Shown: positions 1 through 9,221, counted from the first letter of the stretch. The stretch is 64,000 nucleotides of DNA from an uncultured Lachnospiraceae bacterium (GCA_910576535.1 CAJTKK010000001.1:186001-250000), one strand, 5' to 3'. Translations and numbers: made by a program. The notes: generated by a model from the letters alone, not told the origin.

Positions 1-941
1 TCCATCCTGGCCGTTTCCATGTTCTCCTGGAACCAGTCATAAGCCAGCTTAACTCCCTCTTCCAGCTCAACTTTGTGCTTCCATCCCATCGAATGCAGCT
101 TGTCTACATTAGTAAGCTTTCTGGGAGTCCCGTCCGGCATATCTTTATTCCAGACAATTTCTCCCTCAAACCCCACCGTCCGGCATATCGTCTCCGCCAG
201 TTCCTTAATTGTCACTTCCTTGCCTGTCCCTATATTTACGTGCTGTTCCCCGCTATAATTCTCCAGCAGGAAAACACAGGCATCCGCCATGTCGTCTACG
301 TACAAAAATTCCCTTAACGGGCTTCCCGTCCCCCATAATTCCACTGTTGCATCCCCCTTCACCTTCGCTTCATGGAATTTGCGTATCATTGCCGGCAGCA
401 CATGGGAATCCTTCAAATCATAATTATCATAAGGGCCGTACAAATTGGTCGGCATACAGCTTATAAAATCATCCCCATACTGGCGTTTAAAATATTTACA
501 CATTTCCAGCCCCGCAATTTTCGCAATGGCATACGCTTCATTGGTTTCTTCCAAAGGCCCTGTCAGCAGCGCATCTTCCGGTATAGGCTGCGGCGCAAGA
601 CGGGGATAAATACAAGTGCTTCCTAAAAACAGCAGTTTCTTTACATGAAAGTCATGGCAGCATTTAATGACATTGCACTGCACCTGCATGTTCTCATAAG
701 CGAACTCTGCCGGTTTCGTGTTATTGGCATTAATGCCGCCTACCTTTGCCGCCGCCAGCACTACCACATCCGGCCTTTCTTCCTCAAAAAACCTTTTCAC
801 GTCTGCCTGGCTTAACAGATCCAGTTCTTTATGGGTTCTTCCTATAATATTCGTATAGCCTTTCGCCTTAAGGCTCCTTACGATAGCGCTGCCCACCAGC
901 CCCCGGTGTCCCGCCACATAAATTTTGTCTGTCTGATTCAT
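1..941 (-). CDS. fcl: GDP-L-fucose synthase, 3' end beyond window
   Basis: Reading the minus strand from the ATG at 941 gives an open frame of 313 codons to the window edge, close to the usual 310-320 residue length, so only the last few codons are missing. It begins MNQTDKIYVAGHRGLVGSA, an NAD(P)-binding Rossmann start with the fucose-synthase GHxGLVG loop. The frame continues with LGSTCIYP and a Y-x3-K pair (EAYAIAKIAGLE), the SDR catalytic Ser/Tyr/Lys region, and the PTNLYGPYDNYD stretch typical of the family. Known role: cytoplasmic epimerase/reductase making GDP-L-fucose from GDP-4-keto-6-deoxymannose. It lies 46 bp upstream of nothing on its own strand but follows the membrane protein at 988-2721, so a surface-glycan operon is likely. 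Confidence 0.93.
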   Translation of the reverse strand, partial: MNQTDKIYVAGHRGLVGSAIVRSLKAKGYTNIIGRTHKELDLLSQADVKRFFEEERPDVVVLAAAKVGGINANNTKPAEFAYENMQVQCNVIKCCHDFHVKKLLFLGSTCIYPRLAPQPIPEDALLTGPLEETNEAYAIAKIAGLEMCKYFKRQYGDDFISCMPTNLYGPYDNYDLKDSHVLPAMIRKFHEAKVKGDATVELWGTGSPLREFLYVDDMADACVFLLENYSGEQHVNIGTGKEVTIKELAETICRTVGFEGEIVWNKDMPDGTPRKLTNVDKLHSMGWKHKVELEEGVKLAYDWFQENMETARM

Positions 942-987
942 CTTCTTACCTCTCATTCCGCCGCTTTTACAGCTTTCCTGTCCAACA

Positions 988-2721
988 TTATTTCCTGTTT
1001 TCACTTTTATATTGAAACCCATCCCTGATCCCCGGCCCTCTTAGCGCTATATCCGCTTTTGCCGGGGAAGATGGAAATGCCTCATATCCAGCCCGATCCC
1101 CCTCTATGGGATAATAAAATTTTATGCCTTCTATTTCATAGCTTCCCATTTCAAAATTTTCATATTCTTTTTGGTAAATAAAATATTCCGGAGTGTAGGC
1201 GGCAACTATTTCCTTCCCAAAAGAAAAAAACTTGTAAACGCCCGCCGCAACTAATAAAAAAGATATCATCCTCCAGAAATAGCTTCCCCAGCCTTCTTTC
1301 CTGACCAGCCACAGCGCCAGTCCCCCAAACGTTACAGGCGCCGCCAGCCATACATACACACATCCATAACGGATCAAAGGCGCCGAGAACAGCCAGCATA
1401 AAAACGAAAAATTAACTGTGACAGCCGCTAGCATTAGATCCCTTTGCCCATCCAACTTTTTCACTATTGCCGCCGCCAAAGCCGCAATGGAAACCGGCAC
1501 GGCTGCCGCCCCTGCTATAATAAACAGCTTGTCCAATGCCCTTTGCCCGGCAAACCATTCTTTTATCCATCCCCTTACCGGCTCACCGTATCTTGCCACA
1601 TCCCTAAGCCCTCTGCCCCATACCTGGATTTCTTTTGCATCATATTGCGCTATCCCCTCCGGGATCTTCCAGTCTACGGAAAAAAGATCAATCGCTGTCA
1701 GCGGGTAAACAAGCCATCCCGAAATCAGCACATTACGTACAAAATACGGCGCAAGAACCGCTAAGCCCAAGGCCATAAATCCTGCAATTCCCTTTCCGTT
1801 TTTTTCCTTTATCAGCATTGCCGCCGGCTTGACTGCAAGCAGGACAATCAATGCCGCCGATAACTTCAGGCTCACCGTATAAACACAGGCCAGCGCAAGA
1901 AGCCCATAAGGAATCCAGTTTTCTTCCCCTTCTTCCACAAGATCCAAATAACGTATGACAATATAGAAAACAGTCAATACCATAAAATAATCAGATGCCG
2001 GGGAAATCATTTCATCAAATATAACCAGCAGATAATATATCCCCATCAGCCTTGCAATATCCGACAACAGCAGGCGCTTCCTTTTCCATGCATCCGCTGC
2101 CCTGCTGCATACCAGCGCAAGCAGAAAAGCAAAAAAGCCTGCCACACAATGATACGATTGCCCTCCTAAAAAAGAAAAACTGTACAATGCAGACAGACTG
2201 AAGGAAGAACTGTTGTACGCCAATCTGCAATGCAGATTGCCAAGCCCTTTCACTATGCCATATTCCTCTATCCAGCGGATACTCTGGGCATGGTATAATC
2301 CAGTATCATAATGGATAACCCCCCTAGATGTGCCATATGCAAATAACAGAAATAAGAACAAATAAAATATTTTTTTCCCCTTATGGATACCGCAGCATTG
2401 TACCTTGAGCACTGACAAAAGCCCACGCCGGAACACTGCCGCCGCCGTTATGCAGACCGTTGCCAAAATGATATTCGCCAGCAGCCCCACTTTATAAAAT
2501 AAACTGAAAAGCTGTGCGTATACGGTCACGGTTACCAGCCCTGCCATCACATAGCTGCATACCCCTGCCGAAGAATATGGAACCCGGCTTCCCGCCTCCT
2601 TGCGCCCTTCTGCCTGCCCTTTTTCCCCGCCAAAGATACGGTCTACCGCCGATAACACCAGATAACCGGTTATATATGCGCTCAGCAATATATACAGAAA
2701 AACCAGACTGACAGAAAGCAT
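988..2721 (-). CDS. Large polytopic membrane protein, LIC_10190-like / GT-C-like
   Basis: A 577-residue protein with about a dozen hydrophobic segments from residue 1 onward and a short soluble C-terminus. After the fourth hydrophobic segment it has the motif HYDTGLYHAQSIRWIEEYG (from about residue 137), followed by LAYNSSSFSLSALYSF. This resembles the conserved first-loop region of the LIC_10190 family of membrane proteins, and the overall shape recalls GT-C glycosyltransferases. The start at 2721 is supported by an AGGAAG sequence about 7 bases upstream. It is transcribed toward the fucose-synthase gene, 46 bp away, which suggests a role in surface polysaccharide assembly. That role is inference; no enzymatic residues can be assigned with certainty. 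Confidence 0.75.
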   Translation of the reverse strand: MLSVSLVFLYILLSAYITGYLVLSAVDRIFGGEKGQAEGRKEAGSRVPYSSAGVCSYVMAGLVTVTVYAQLFSLFYKVGLLANIILATVCITAAAVFRRGLLSVLKVQCCGIHKGKKIFYLFLFLLFAYGTSRGVIHYDTGLYHAQSIRWIEEYGIVKGLGNLHCRLAYNSSSFSLSALYSFSFLGGQSYHCVAGFFAFLLALVCSRAADAWKRKRLLLSDIARLMGIYYLLVIFDEMISPASDYFMVLTVFYIVIRYLDLVEEGEENWIPYGLLALACVYTVSLKLSAALIVLLAVKPAAMLIKEKNGKGIAGFMALGLAVLAPYFVRNVLISGWLVYPLTAIDLFSVDWKIPEGIAQYDAKEIQVWGRGLRDVARYGEPVRGWIKEWFAGQRALDKLFIIAGAAAVPVSIAALAAAIVKKLDGQRDLMLAAVTVNFSFLCWLFSAPLIRYGCVYVWLAAPVTFGGLALWLVRKEGWGSYFWRMISFLLVAAGVYKFFSFGKEIVAAYTPEYFIYQKEYENFEMGSYEIEGIKFYYPIEGDRAGYEAFPSSPAKADIALRGPGIRDGFQYKSENRK

Positions 2722-2775
2722 ATATTCTTCCTTTCATTGTTTAATTTTGCTCTTTCCTTAGCGAGTATACTATTG

Positions 2776-2781
2776 TATAAT
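2776..2781 (+). promoter_or_regulatory. Candidate -10 box of the AraC-family gene
   Basis: A perfect TATAAT lies in the 149 bp between the divergent membrane-protein gene (start 2721) and the AraC-type gene (start 2871). No good -35 is visible 16-18 bp upstream, which would fit an activator-dependent or weak promoter. Confidence 0.35.
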
Positions 2782-2870
2782 GCAAGTATCAACATAATAT
2801 TTTGCGTCAAAATAGTAAAATATTGCTATTGTTTTTTCTTTTATTATTTTTTCAGAAAGCAGGGCTTCCC

Positions 2871-3707
2871 ATGGCAAAATCAGCTTCTAACCGGATCATA
2901 TCCACACCGTCCCCATATGCAAAAAAACACTATCTTTATGTCCAGGAAGTAGGAACCCTGCAAAGTTTAGAGCCTCACATCAGCAAACGGCAGAACTTAA
3001 ACTCCTATCTGTTCTTCCTTGTGCTGGACGGAAAAGGCACAGTATCCTATGAAAATAAAAAATATCAGATTTCTGCAGGCGACTGCGTATGGCTGGACTG
3101 CACCCGCCCTTATTCCCATGAAAGCAGCGCGGATTCCCCATGGAGCCTGATGTGGGTCCACTTTAACGGAATATCCGCAAGGCCCTATTACGAAGCCTAT
3201 CTGAATTATGGCAGCCAGTTCCTCTTCCGCCCAAGAAACCTTGTGCCGTTTACGGATGCCCTTACTCATTTATTCCAGGCTCAGACCGGCAAATCGCCAT
3301 TGACAGAACTGTTATCCAATAAATATCTTACGGATATTATTACCCAATGTTTTACCGAAAGCAAAGCGGTACAGGACGGGGAATATTCCATGTACGAAAA
3401 ATTGAATCAGGTTCATTCCTATCTCGATGAGCATTACCCGGAAAAAATTACCCTGGAAAAACTGTCGGAGCAATTTTTTATCAGCAAATTCCATCTTTCC
3501 AGGGAGTATAAAAAAGCTTTCGGATCCACTATTTCCAATGACTTAACCGTTTTACGGGTTTCCCATGCCAAATCGCTGCTCCGTTTCAGCGCCGCTTCCG
3601 TTGAATCCATTGCGCAATCCTGCGGCTTTCAGGATGCCGGATATTTTATTAAAGTATTCAAGAAATCCGAAGGCATGACCCCGCTGGAATACCGAAAAAA
3701 ATGGTAA
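2871..3707 (+). CDS. AraC-family transcriptional regulator
   Basis: 278 residues from the ATG at 2871. A longer in-frame TTG start at 2802 would only add a poorly conserved, Phe/Leu-rich stretch, so the ATG is preferred. The N-terminal half is a cupin-like sugar-sensing domain (GKGTVSYENKKYQISAGDC). The C-terminal 100 residues hold the two AraC helix-turn-helix motifs, with KITLEKLSEQFFISKFHLSR for the first and SIAQSCGFQDAGYFIKVFKK for the second, then the usual PLEYRKKW end. It is divergent from the membrane protein and convergent with the PAP2-like gene. Its target is not evident; sugar-responsive control of a neighbour is plausible. Confidence 0.9.
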   Translation: MAKSASNRIISTPSPYAKKHYLYVQEVGTLQSLEPHISKRQNLNSYLFFLVLDGKGTVSYENKKYQISAGDCVWLDCTRPYSHESSADSPWSLMWVHFNGISARPYYEAYLNYGSQFLFRPRNLVPFTDALTHLFQAQTGKSPLTELLSNKYLTDIITQCFTESKAVQDGEYSMYEKLNQVHSYLDEHYPEKITLEKLSEQFFISKFHLSREYKKAFGSTISNDLTVLRVSHAKSLLRFSAASVESIAQSCGFQDAGYFIKVFKKSEGMTPLEYRKKW

Positions 3708-3733
3708 TCTGCATTGTTGTGCAGACTACCTTT
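3708..3733 (+). terminator. Weak intrinsic terminator after the AraC-family gene
   Basis: The inverted repeat TCTGCA/TGCAGA (3708-3713 with 3720-3725) starts right after the stop codon and is followed at 3730 by a run of five T. The stem is short, so efficiency is doubtful. Confidence 0.45.
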
Positions 3734-3750
3734 TTCAGTGCCTTAATGAT

Positions 3751-4203
3751 TTATGCATACATAACTGCCGCTATCAAAATGCCAAGAAGCGCCCCCATCA
3801 GAACCTGAAGCGGCGTATGTCCGACAAATTCTTTTAATTTGTCTTCCACGCTCATCTTCTTTCCCATTTTTATAAACATTTCCATCATTTCATTTAAAAC
3901 CTTAGCCTGAATGCCTGTCTCCCGTCTTACCCCCATGGCATCATACATAACTACAATGGCAAATATAGCGGCAACCGCAAACTGGAAGCTGCCTCCTCCA
4001 TATTCCAGCCCGGCCGCAGTCGCCAACGCGCATACGGTAGACGAATGGGAGCTGGGCATCCCTCCGCTTCCGACCAGCCTTTCCGCCACAAATTTACGGT
4101 TAAACCACATATGAATCGCAGTTTTCAATATTTGCGCCACAAACCAGCCGCAAACAGCTGCCATAAAAACACGGTTGTTCACTAAATCATACAAAAAATT
4201 CAT
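3751..4203 (-). CDS. Divergent PAP2 family protein (YuiD/DUF212-like)
   Basis: 150 residues with four to five hydrophobic segments. The motif GSGGMPSSHSS near residue 46 is the hallmark of the DUF212 branch of the PAP2/acid phosphatase superfamily, and YDAMGVRRETGIQAKVLN follows near residue 87. Full-length compared with the family. Members are membrane proteins of unknown substrate; lipid-phosphate phosphatase activity is suspected from the fold. It ends the rmlD transcript: its start lies only 4 bp from the rmlD stop, so the two are cotranscribed. Confidence 0.85.
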   Translation of the reverse strand: MNFLYDLVNNRVFMAAVCGWFVAQILKTAIHMWFNRKFVAERLVGSGGMPSSHSSTVCALATAAGLEYGGGSFQFAVAAIFAIVVMYDAMGVRRETGIQAKVLNEMMEMFIKMGKKMSVEDKLKEFVGHTPLQVLMGALLGILIAAVMYA

Positions 4204-4207
4204 TTTT

Positions 4208-5074
4208 TTATCCTTTTGACGGCGCGCTCTTTAAATATGCCTCAATTGCATCGTGCCAATCCGCAAACTTAAAATCAGTAGTCAGCCGCAGCATGTAATT
4301 ATCTAATACCGAATAAGCCGGCCGCGGCGCAGAAGCCGGGTTGTCCTTTTCATATTCCCGGGTCGTAATCGCTTCTACTTCCACATTTTTCCCGGACAGC
4401 CGGAAAATCTCTTCCGTAAAGTCAGCCCAACTGCAATACCCTTCACATGTCCCATGGAATATCCCATAATTGTCCGTGGGCAGGAGATAAACAATCGCTT
4501 TTGCAAGTTCATCCGCACTGGTCGGCGTCCCGATCTGATCTTTTACTACCCTGACTTTGTCATGGCTTTCCGCTAAACGCAGCATGGTTTTTACAAAATT
4601 TTTCCCTTCCCCATAAAGCCATGCCGTCCGTATAATAAAATAATCTTTTGCAAAATCCCTGACAAAAGTTTCCCCCGCCAGCTTTGATGAGCCATACATC
4701 CCCAGAGGCTCTGTGGCATCGAATTCCGTATATGGCCTATTCCCGTCGCCGGCAAAAACATAATCCGTAGAAACCTGTACCAGCTTCGCCCCTGTCTCCG
4801 TTGCAGCTATGCTCAAATTCCGCGGTCCTACCGCATTAATGCGGTAGGCATTATCCACATCGGTCTCGCACGCATTTACATTCGTATAAGCCGCACAGTT
4901 GATAATGGCATACGGCTTTATTTCCCGTATAAATTTTACCGTCTTATCCACATTGGTAATATCCAGTTCTTCGACATCCGTATTCACAAGCTCTATTTCC
5001 CGGTTATTTTCATATTTTTTATTTATTGCAGTCCCTAGCTGCCCTCTGCACCCGGTCACTACTATTTTTTTCAT
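4208..5074 (-). CDS. rfbD: dTDP-4-dehydrorhamnose reductase
   Basis: About 288 residues. The N-terminus KKIVVTGCRGQLG is the NADPH-binding glycine loop, and VSTDYVFAGDG with the MYGSSKLAGE segment (Tyr-x3-Lys) is the catalytic core of RmlD. The family reduces dTDP-4-keto-L-rhamnose to dTDP-L-rhamnose. A GTG at 5080 lies 5 bases after a GGGAGG sequence, whereas the ATG at 5074 lies 11 bases after it. Both starts are possible; I chose the ATG because homologues usually begin MKKI. The other rml genes are not in the window, so the pathway must be completed elsewhere. Together with fcl it points to deoxyhexose-containing surface glycans. Confidence 0.93.
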   Translation of the reverse strand: MKKIVVTGCRGQLGTAINKKYENNREIELVNTDVEELDITNVDKTVKFIREIKPYAIINCAAYTNVNACETDVDNAYRINAVGPRNLSIAATETGAKLVQVSTDYVFAGDGNRPYTEFDATEPLGMYGSSKLAGETFVRDFAKDYFIIRTAWLYGEGKNFVKTMLRLAESHDKVRVVKDQIGTPTSADELAKAIVYLLPTDNYGIFHGTCEGYCSWADFTEEIFRLSGKNVEVEAITTREYEKDNPASAPRPAYSVLDNYMLRLTTDFKFADWHDAIEAYLKSAPSKG

Positions 5075-5119
5075 CGGCACATGAACCTCCCAATTTTACA
5101 TTCGCTATCAATTATTACT

Positions 5120-5148
5120 ATAATACATCCCCTACTTTTATTATGCAA
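5120..5148 (-). promoter_or_regulatory. Sigma-A type promoter of rfbD
   Basis: On the minus strand TTGCAT (5148-5143) and TATTAT (5125-5120) are separated by exactly 17 bp, about 45 bp before the rfbD start. Confidence 0.7.
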
Positions 5149-5236
5149 GAAAAATTATCCCTCATTTACACACGATATGTAACAATATTGTTATAAATTC
5201 TTAAGATTTTTGTTCATATTTTTCTTCTCTATTCTA

Positions 5237-5265
5237 GTGACTATCCCTATTTTATGTGCTATAAT
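5237..5265 (+). promoter_or_regulatory. Probable promoter of the DUF3048 lipoprotein gene
   Basis: GTGACT (5237-5242), a 17-bp spacer and a perfect TATAAT (5260-5265) lie about 105 bp before the gene start. The rest of the 290-bp divergent spacer is AT-rich. A small CCGC/GCGG hairpin is the only leader structure I see. Confidence 0.6.
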
Positions 5266-5371
5266 TGCGATTGTGGTCTTTTTACCGCTTTGCGGAAATA
5301 TGAAATCATGCCGCAGGCGTTATTTTATTCAAATGTATGAATACCATTATTGATGAAAGCGAGGATTATCC

Positions 5372-6550
5372 ATGAAACGATTACAAGCGCTTCTTCTTGT
5401 AAGTTTAGCGTCCACATTTATGCTCTTCGGATGCGGGAAAAAGGAAGAAGTTGATGAGCCTGCTGTTGCACAGGTTATTGAAAAGCAACCGGAACTGGAA
5501 GAAACACCTGAAGAGACATCCCCTGCCGAGGCAGAGAATACAGAGGACGAAGCGCCTCCTGCGGAAGGCATGGTAAGAAGCACCTTGACAAATGAATGGA
5601 TCGACGGTTCCCTGGAAGATGCCCGTCCTATTTCCATTATGGTTCCCAACGATTCCGCTGCCCTGCCCCATTATAATCTTTCTAAGGCGGATATCTTGTA
5701 TGAATGCCCGGTCGAAAGCAACATTACGAGAAGCATGGCAGTTATCAAAGACTGGGAAAACCTTGACCGTATCGGCAACGTAAGAAGCTGCCGTGACTAC
5801 TTCGTATACTGGGCTTTTGAATGGGATTCCATTTATCTTCATTTTGGGGGTCCTTATTATATAAATGAAATTATTGAACGTAACGATACAGACCACATTA
5901 CAGGATGCGCTTATGGTGACAAGAGAACCGACGGCTTATATGTAGGAACCTTCTACCGCTCCACCGACAAAAAAGCTCCTCAGAATGCATACGCCAGCGC
6001 AGAAGGCATCAATAAAGGAATTGACAAATTAGGGATTTCCAAAACATACCGGGATGGTTATTATAACAAAGAGCATTTCAAATTCGCTTCCTATAAAGAA
6101 CCGAATACCTTAGAAAAATACAGCGACGCCATCGCTGCAAAAGAAATTGATATGGCATCCGCTTACCCGATCACAAAGACTTCTTTTACTTATAACGAAA
6201 GCGACGGCTTATACTACCGTTCCATGTATGGCAAACCGGACGTAGACGCTGCCAACGGCGACCAGCAGCTTGCATTTAAGAACGTACTGGTCCAGTTTAC
6301 ATACCATGAGGTAAGAGATGCAAAAGGATATCTGATTTTCCAGGTTCATGATACGACAAGGGACGGATATTTCTTTACTAACGGAAAAGGAATCCATGTA
6401 ACATGGAAAAAGAGTTCGGATTACGAACCTACGAAATTTTATGATGATGACGGCAACGAAATTGAAGTGAATACAGGGAAAACTATGATCTGTATCGTAG
6501 AAGACGGCGATTCTTTCAGCGTTGACGGAACAGCTTTAAAATCGAAATAA
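5372..6550 (+). CDS. DUF3048 domain lipoprotein (YerB-like)
   Basis: 392 residues. A lipoprotein signal ends in LFGC (Cys at residue 21), followed by an acidic Glu/Ala/Pro-rich linker to about residue 65. From RPISIMVPNDSAALPHYNLS the DUF3048 domain begins, with NITRSMAVI and RIGNVRSCRDYFVYW typical of the N-terminal domain and a C-terminal domain around residues 270-390 (VTWKKSSDYEPTKFY). It is the size of B. subtilis YerB. Function of the family is unknown; the protein should be anchored on the outer face of the membrane. It stands alone between its own promoter and a strong terminator. Confidence 0.9.
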   Translation: MKRLQALLLVSLASTFMLFGCGKKEEVDEPAVAQVIEKQPELEETPEETSPAEAENTEDEAPPAEGMVRSTLTNEWIDGSLEDARPISIMVPNDSAALPHYNLSKADILYECPVESNITRSMAVIKDWENLDRIGNVRSCRDYFVYWAFEWDSIYLHFGGPYYINEIIERNDTDHITGCAYGDKRTDGLYVGTFYRSTDKKAPQNAYASAEGINKGIDKLGISKTYRDGYYNKEHFKFASYKEPNTLEKYSDAIAAKEIDMASAYPITKTSFTYNESDGLYYRSMYGKPDVDAANGDQQLAFKNVLVQFTYHEVRDAKGYLIFQVHDTTRDGYFFTNGKGIHVTWKKSSDYEPTKFYDDDGNEIEVNTGKTMICIVEDGDSFSVDGTALKSK

Positions 6551-6582
6551 ACCTCCCTACCGTTCATTTTCTATAAGGGAAC

Positions 6583-6622
6583 AAAAACGCTTCTGACTTA
6601 AAATAAGCCAGAAGCGTTTTTT
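6583..6622 (+). terminator. Rho-independent terminator after the DUF3048 gene
   Basis: AAAAACGCTTCTG pairs with CAGAAGCGTTTTT around a short loop and ends in a run of six T. It is followed by 77 bp without features before the convergent regulator gene. Confidence 0.85.
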
Positions 6623-6699
6623 ACCGAATCCGGACGCCATCCGTTCTGCCGACGCCCCTGCCCGTCAAATAGCACCAACCACAACTGCCGCAGGGATCA

Positions 6700-8607
6700 T
6701 CACAGACACCCGCTCAGGAATTCAATAAATTTTTCATATTCATCCAATGCCAAAGCCTTTTTTAAATTATTCGGTTCTGTCAGTATCATTGTCAAAGGCT
6801 CAAAAATCTCATTGAAAATATAACGTTCATCCCTGTTAAAGCAAAGCATGATAATCAAGGACACCGGCATATCATTCCAATCCGTGGGGGAATCGCACAA
6901 ATATAGATACATCCCTGTCTTATTTGCCCGCATACGCATAGAATGAGGGATTGCAAAATTCTGGAATCCGGTCGAAGACATTTCCTCCCTCTCCAGCACT
7001 TCTTCTTCAAACGCCTCCTCCACATAACCCTTTTTGCGCAATTTTTCACAAAGGTAATGAATGGCCTCTTCCCTGTTTCCAAACCCTTCCCCCCGCTCAA
7101 AAAAATCCGGCAGGACAATTTGACGCAAATATGTGGTAAACTTTTCCCTTTTTTTGGAAGTGCGGATTTCATCTATCTTTTGCCGGATTACCGTAACATC
7201 CGACTCCATCAAAAAAGGCTGCACCTGGACAAAGGGCGTAACCAGAGCGCGATTGATAGGCACCGTAGAGATAATCAAATCCGGCATAGTAATTTTATCC
7301 AAATCCGCTTCCTCGGTAATCACATTGGCAATCAATAGCTCCGTATCCAGACGGCCGCTTATCGTCTGTAAAAGACGGTTGCTCATAATATAGTAAGTGG
7401 GGCAGTAAATGACGGCCGACAATTTACTGGCAAGGGCTTTCTGCGTTTCCAGCGTGCTTCTCAGATGAAATGCAATATAACTGATTTCGTCATCGTTAAT
7501 CGTAATGCCGGTCCACTCTTTGATAATGCTGGAACAACATACCGCATCATCATAAATGAGCGGACAAGTGGCTTTCAGCGTATCCCCCATTGGGTTCTTG
7601 CAAAAATGTTCATTCTGCGCCCGGATTAACAGATTTTTTATATGCAGGGCAAACCGGATAAGAAATTCCGGCTCATTCAAATTAATATAATAATAGGAAC
7701 CAATGGCATTCACCAGCTCATAAACCAAGTCAATACAATCTTTTCCGATAATATCGGCTAGGTTATCCATCGTAATACTGTTGTAGTTCAAAGAAGTAGC
7801 ACGGGATATCAAAAGCAATGTCATCTCCTGCTCTTCCCCGGCAGAAAACTTCAGTTGGAAATGCTCCTCCAAACGTTCCACAATCTTTTGCGACAATTCA
7901 TATTCGTGAGGCAAAAGTTCCAATGTTTCCAACGTCTGATCGTATTCCCCATACCCTGCATTATTTTTGATGCGGTCGGCGGCAATGGCAATATGAAGCA
8001 CCAGATTGCTTAAGGAATAGTCATTAATGAAATACCGGTATTCGCTTAACGTCTCCAGCACTATATTTTTTACATAGATAACGTCAATATCAGGGAAAGC
8101 GCTCTGTATCGTTTCCAGATTTACAAAATTTTCATTGGACTCATGATACAAAAGCTGACTGAGCAGTTTCCTTTTGTTCTTTTCCAATCCCTTGATTTCC
8201 ATAATATCCGAAGCCATATGAAGCGTAAGGTCAAAGCCCTCCAACTGCTTCCTGATACGAGGAAGAACCGCATACAAAGTAGAACTGCTGATAAACAGTT
8301 CTTCACATAAATCATAGAAAGAAACCGGCCCACGGCTAATCCTCTTCATAATATAAGCGACTCTCTCCCTGGCCGTCTGCGGTATACAAGATTTCGCCTC
8401 TTTTAAAGCTTTAGCGCCGATTTCCGGGTCAATATGATAACCTTTGCGGGAAGAAGAAATAATTCCATGATAACTGCTATTTAGTTCACTGACATATGTT
8501 TTTACCGTCCGGGCAGAAATGCCCAATACATTTGCCAGAGAAACAGCGGTTACCCATGTGTTTGCTTCAAATAATTGTTTTAACAACGGTAAATATTTCG
8601 TCTGCAT
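6700..8607 (-). CDS. PRD-domain transcriptional activator with EIIA domain (LicR/MtlR type)
   Basis: 635 residues. Domain order: two N-terminal helix-turn-helix segments (about 1-150), PRD1 (about 185-300; LVLHIAIAADRI), PRD2 (about 310-415; FALHIKNLLIRAQNEH), an EIIB-like domain with the P-loop cysteine (AVIYCPTYYIMSNRLLQ), and a C-terminal EIIA fructose/mannitol-type domain with the active-site histidine in FAIPHSMRM. Such proteins are DNA-binding activators whose activity is tuned by phosphorylation from HPr and from the cognate EIIB. It is divergent from the PTS operon starting at 8859, which is its obvious target. Start: ATG at 8607, preceded by AAGGAG. Confidence 0.92.
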   Translation of the reverse strand: MQTKYLPLLKQLFEANTWVTAVSLANVLGISARTVKTYVSELNSSYHGIISSSRKGYHIDPEIGAKALKEAKSCIPQTARERVAYIMKRISRGPVSFYDLCEELFISSSTLYAVLPRIRKQLEGFDLTLHMASDIMEIKGLEKNKRKLLSQLLYHESNENFVNLETIQSAFPDIDVIYVKNIVLETLSEYRYFINDYSLSNLVLHIAIAADRIKNNAGYGEYDQTLETLELLPHEYELSQKIVERLEEHFQLKFSAGEEQEMTLLLISRATSLNYNSITMDNLADIIGKDCIDLVYELVNAIGSYYYINLNEPEFLIRFALHIKNLLIRAQNEHFCKNPMGDTLKATCPLIYDDAVCCSSIIKEWTGITINDDEISYIAFHLRSTLETQKALASKLSAVIYCPTYYIMSNRLLQTISGRLDTELLIANVITEEADLDKITMPDLIISTVPINRALVTPFVQVQPFLMESDVTVIRQKIDEIRTSKKREKFTTYLRQIVLPDFFERGEGFGNREEAIHYLCEKLRKKGYVEEAFEEEVLEREEMSSTGFQNFAIPHSMRMRANKTGMYLYLCDSPTDWNDMPVSLIIMLCFNRDERYIFNEIFEPLTMILTEPNNLKKALALDEYEKFIEFLSGCL

Positions 8608-8727
8608 CCTTTTCTCCTTGTAGAAATATTCTTCTCATGAAGAACGTAAATTGCTGCATTTATAAGAATTCCCCGCTTTCCTTCTAATTAAAGCACCGAC
8701 TTACGTTATATTGCAAATTGTCTTTTG

Positions 8728-8740
8728 CACCGTAACGGTG
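8728..8740. promoter_or_regulatory. Palindrome in the divergent PTS control region
   Basis: CACCGT-A-ACGGTG is a perfect 6-bp inverted repeat in the 251 bp between the divergent regulator and PTS operon, about 40 bp upstream of the candidate -10. It is a good candidate binding site for the PRD regulator. Confidence 0.4.
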
Positions 8741-8751
8741 AAAAGGCTGAT

Positions 8752-8782
8752 TTGATTTTTAACGGAATATCCTCCATACTAT
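8752..8782 (+). promoter_or_regulatory. Candidate promoter of the PTS operon
   Basis: TTGATT (8752-8757) and TACTAT (8777-8782) are 19 bp apart. The long spacer would suit an activated promoter. No convincing catabolite-responsive element was seen nearby. Confidence 0.35.
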
Positions 8783-8858
8783 GACTATCAGGCGGAACGG
8801 CCAGCCCGGGATCGTGCCGTCCGCAAAAAAACGTGAGAGAGCAAAGGAGACTGAGAAA

Positions 8859-9176
8859 ATGGCAAATCATAATATTTTATTAGTGTGTGGTTCAGGTGCA
8901 AGCAGCGGTTTCATGGCTGCGAATATCCGTAAATCCGCTTCCGCAAGAGGCTTGGAGTGGAAAGTAACAGCAAGGAGCGAATCCGAAATTTTAAATTATG
9001 TAGAAGATATTGACTGCCTGATGGTAGGACCTCACTTAGAGTCCAACCTTGGCGCAATTGAAGAAGACTGCGAAGGCTACGATATCAAAATAGCTCTTTT
9101 AACAAAAGAAGCATATTCAAAACTTAACGGCGATCTGGCCGTAGACCAGATTCTGGAGATGTTCGGTGAAAAATAA
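8859..9176 (+). CDS. celA: PTS lactose/cellobiose-family EIIB
   Basis: 105 residues from the ATG at 8859, which has AAAGGAG about 9 bases upstream; an in-frame upstream ATG at 8781 lacks a ribosome site and is not used. The phosphorylated cysteine is Cys10 in LLVCGSGASSGF, the classic P-loop of the family, and DCLMVGPHLES is the second conserved segment. It passes phosphate from EIIA to sugar bound in the EIIC at 9222. First gene of a six-gene operon that ends at 13460. The lactose/cellobiose family imports beta-disaccharides or beta-glucosides as 6-phosphates; the true substrate here is unknown. Confidence 0.92.
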   Translation: MANHNILLVCGSGASSGFMAANIRKSASARGLEWKVTARSESEILNYVEDIDCLMVGPHLESNLGAIEEDCEGYDIKIALLTKEAYSKLNGDLAVDQILEMFGEK

Positions 9177-9221
9177 TGAAAATCTGGCAGGAATAAAAAT
9201 AGATATTATGGAGGATTACGT

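Noticed and set aside
2802..2870. N-terminal extension of the AraC regulator from a TTG start
   Set aside because: Low-complexity Phe/Leu stretch without a ribosome site; the ATG at 2871 gives the usual length.
5405..5896. 163-codon antisense frame within the DUF3048 gene
   Set aside because: Shadow of a well-supported lipoprotein gene; no motifs and no ribosome site.
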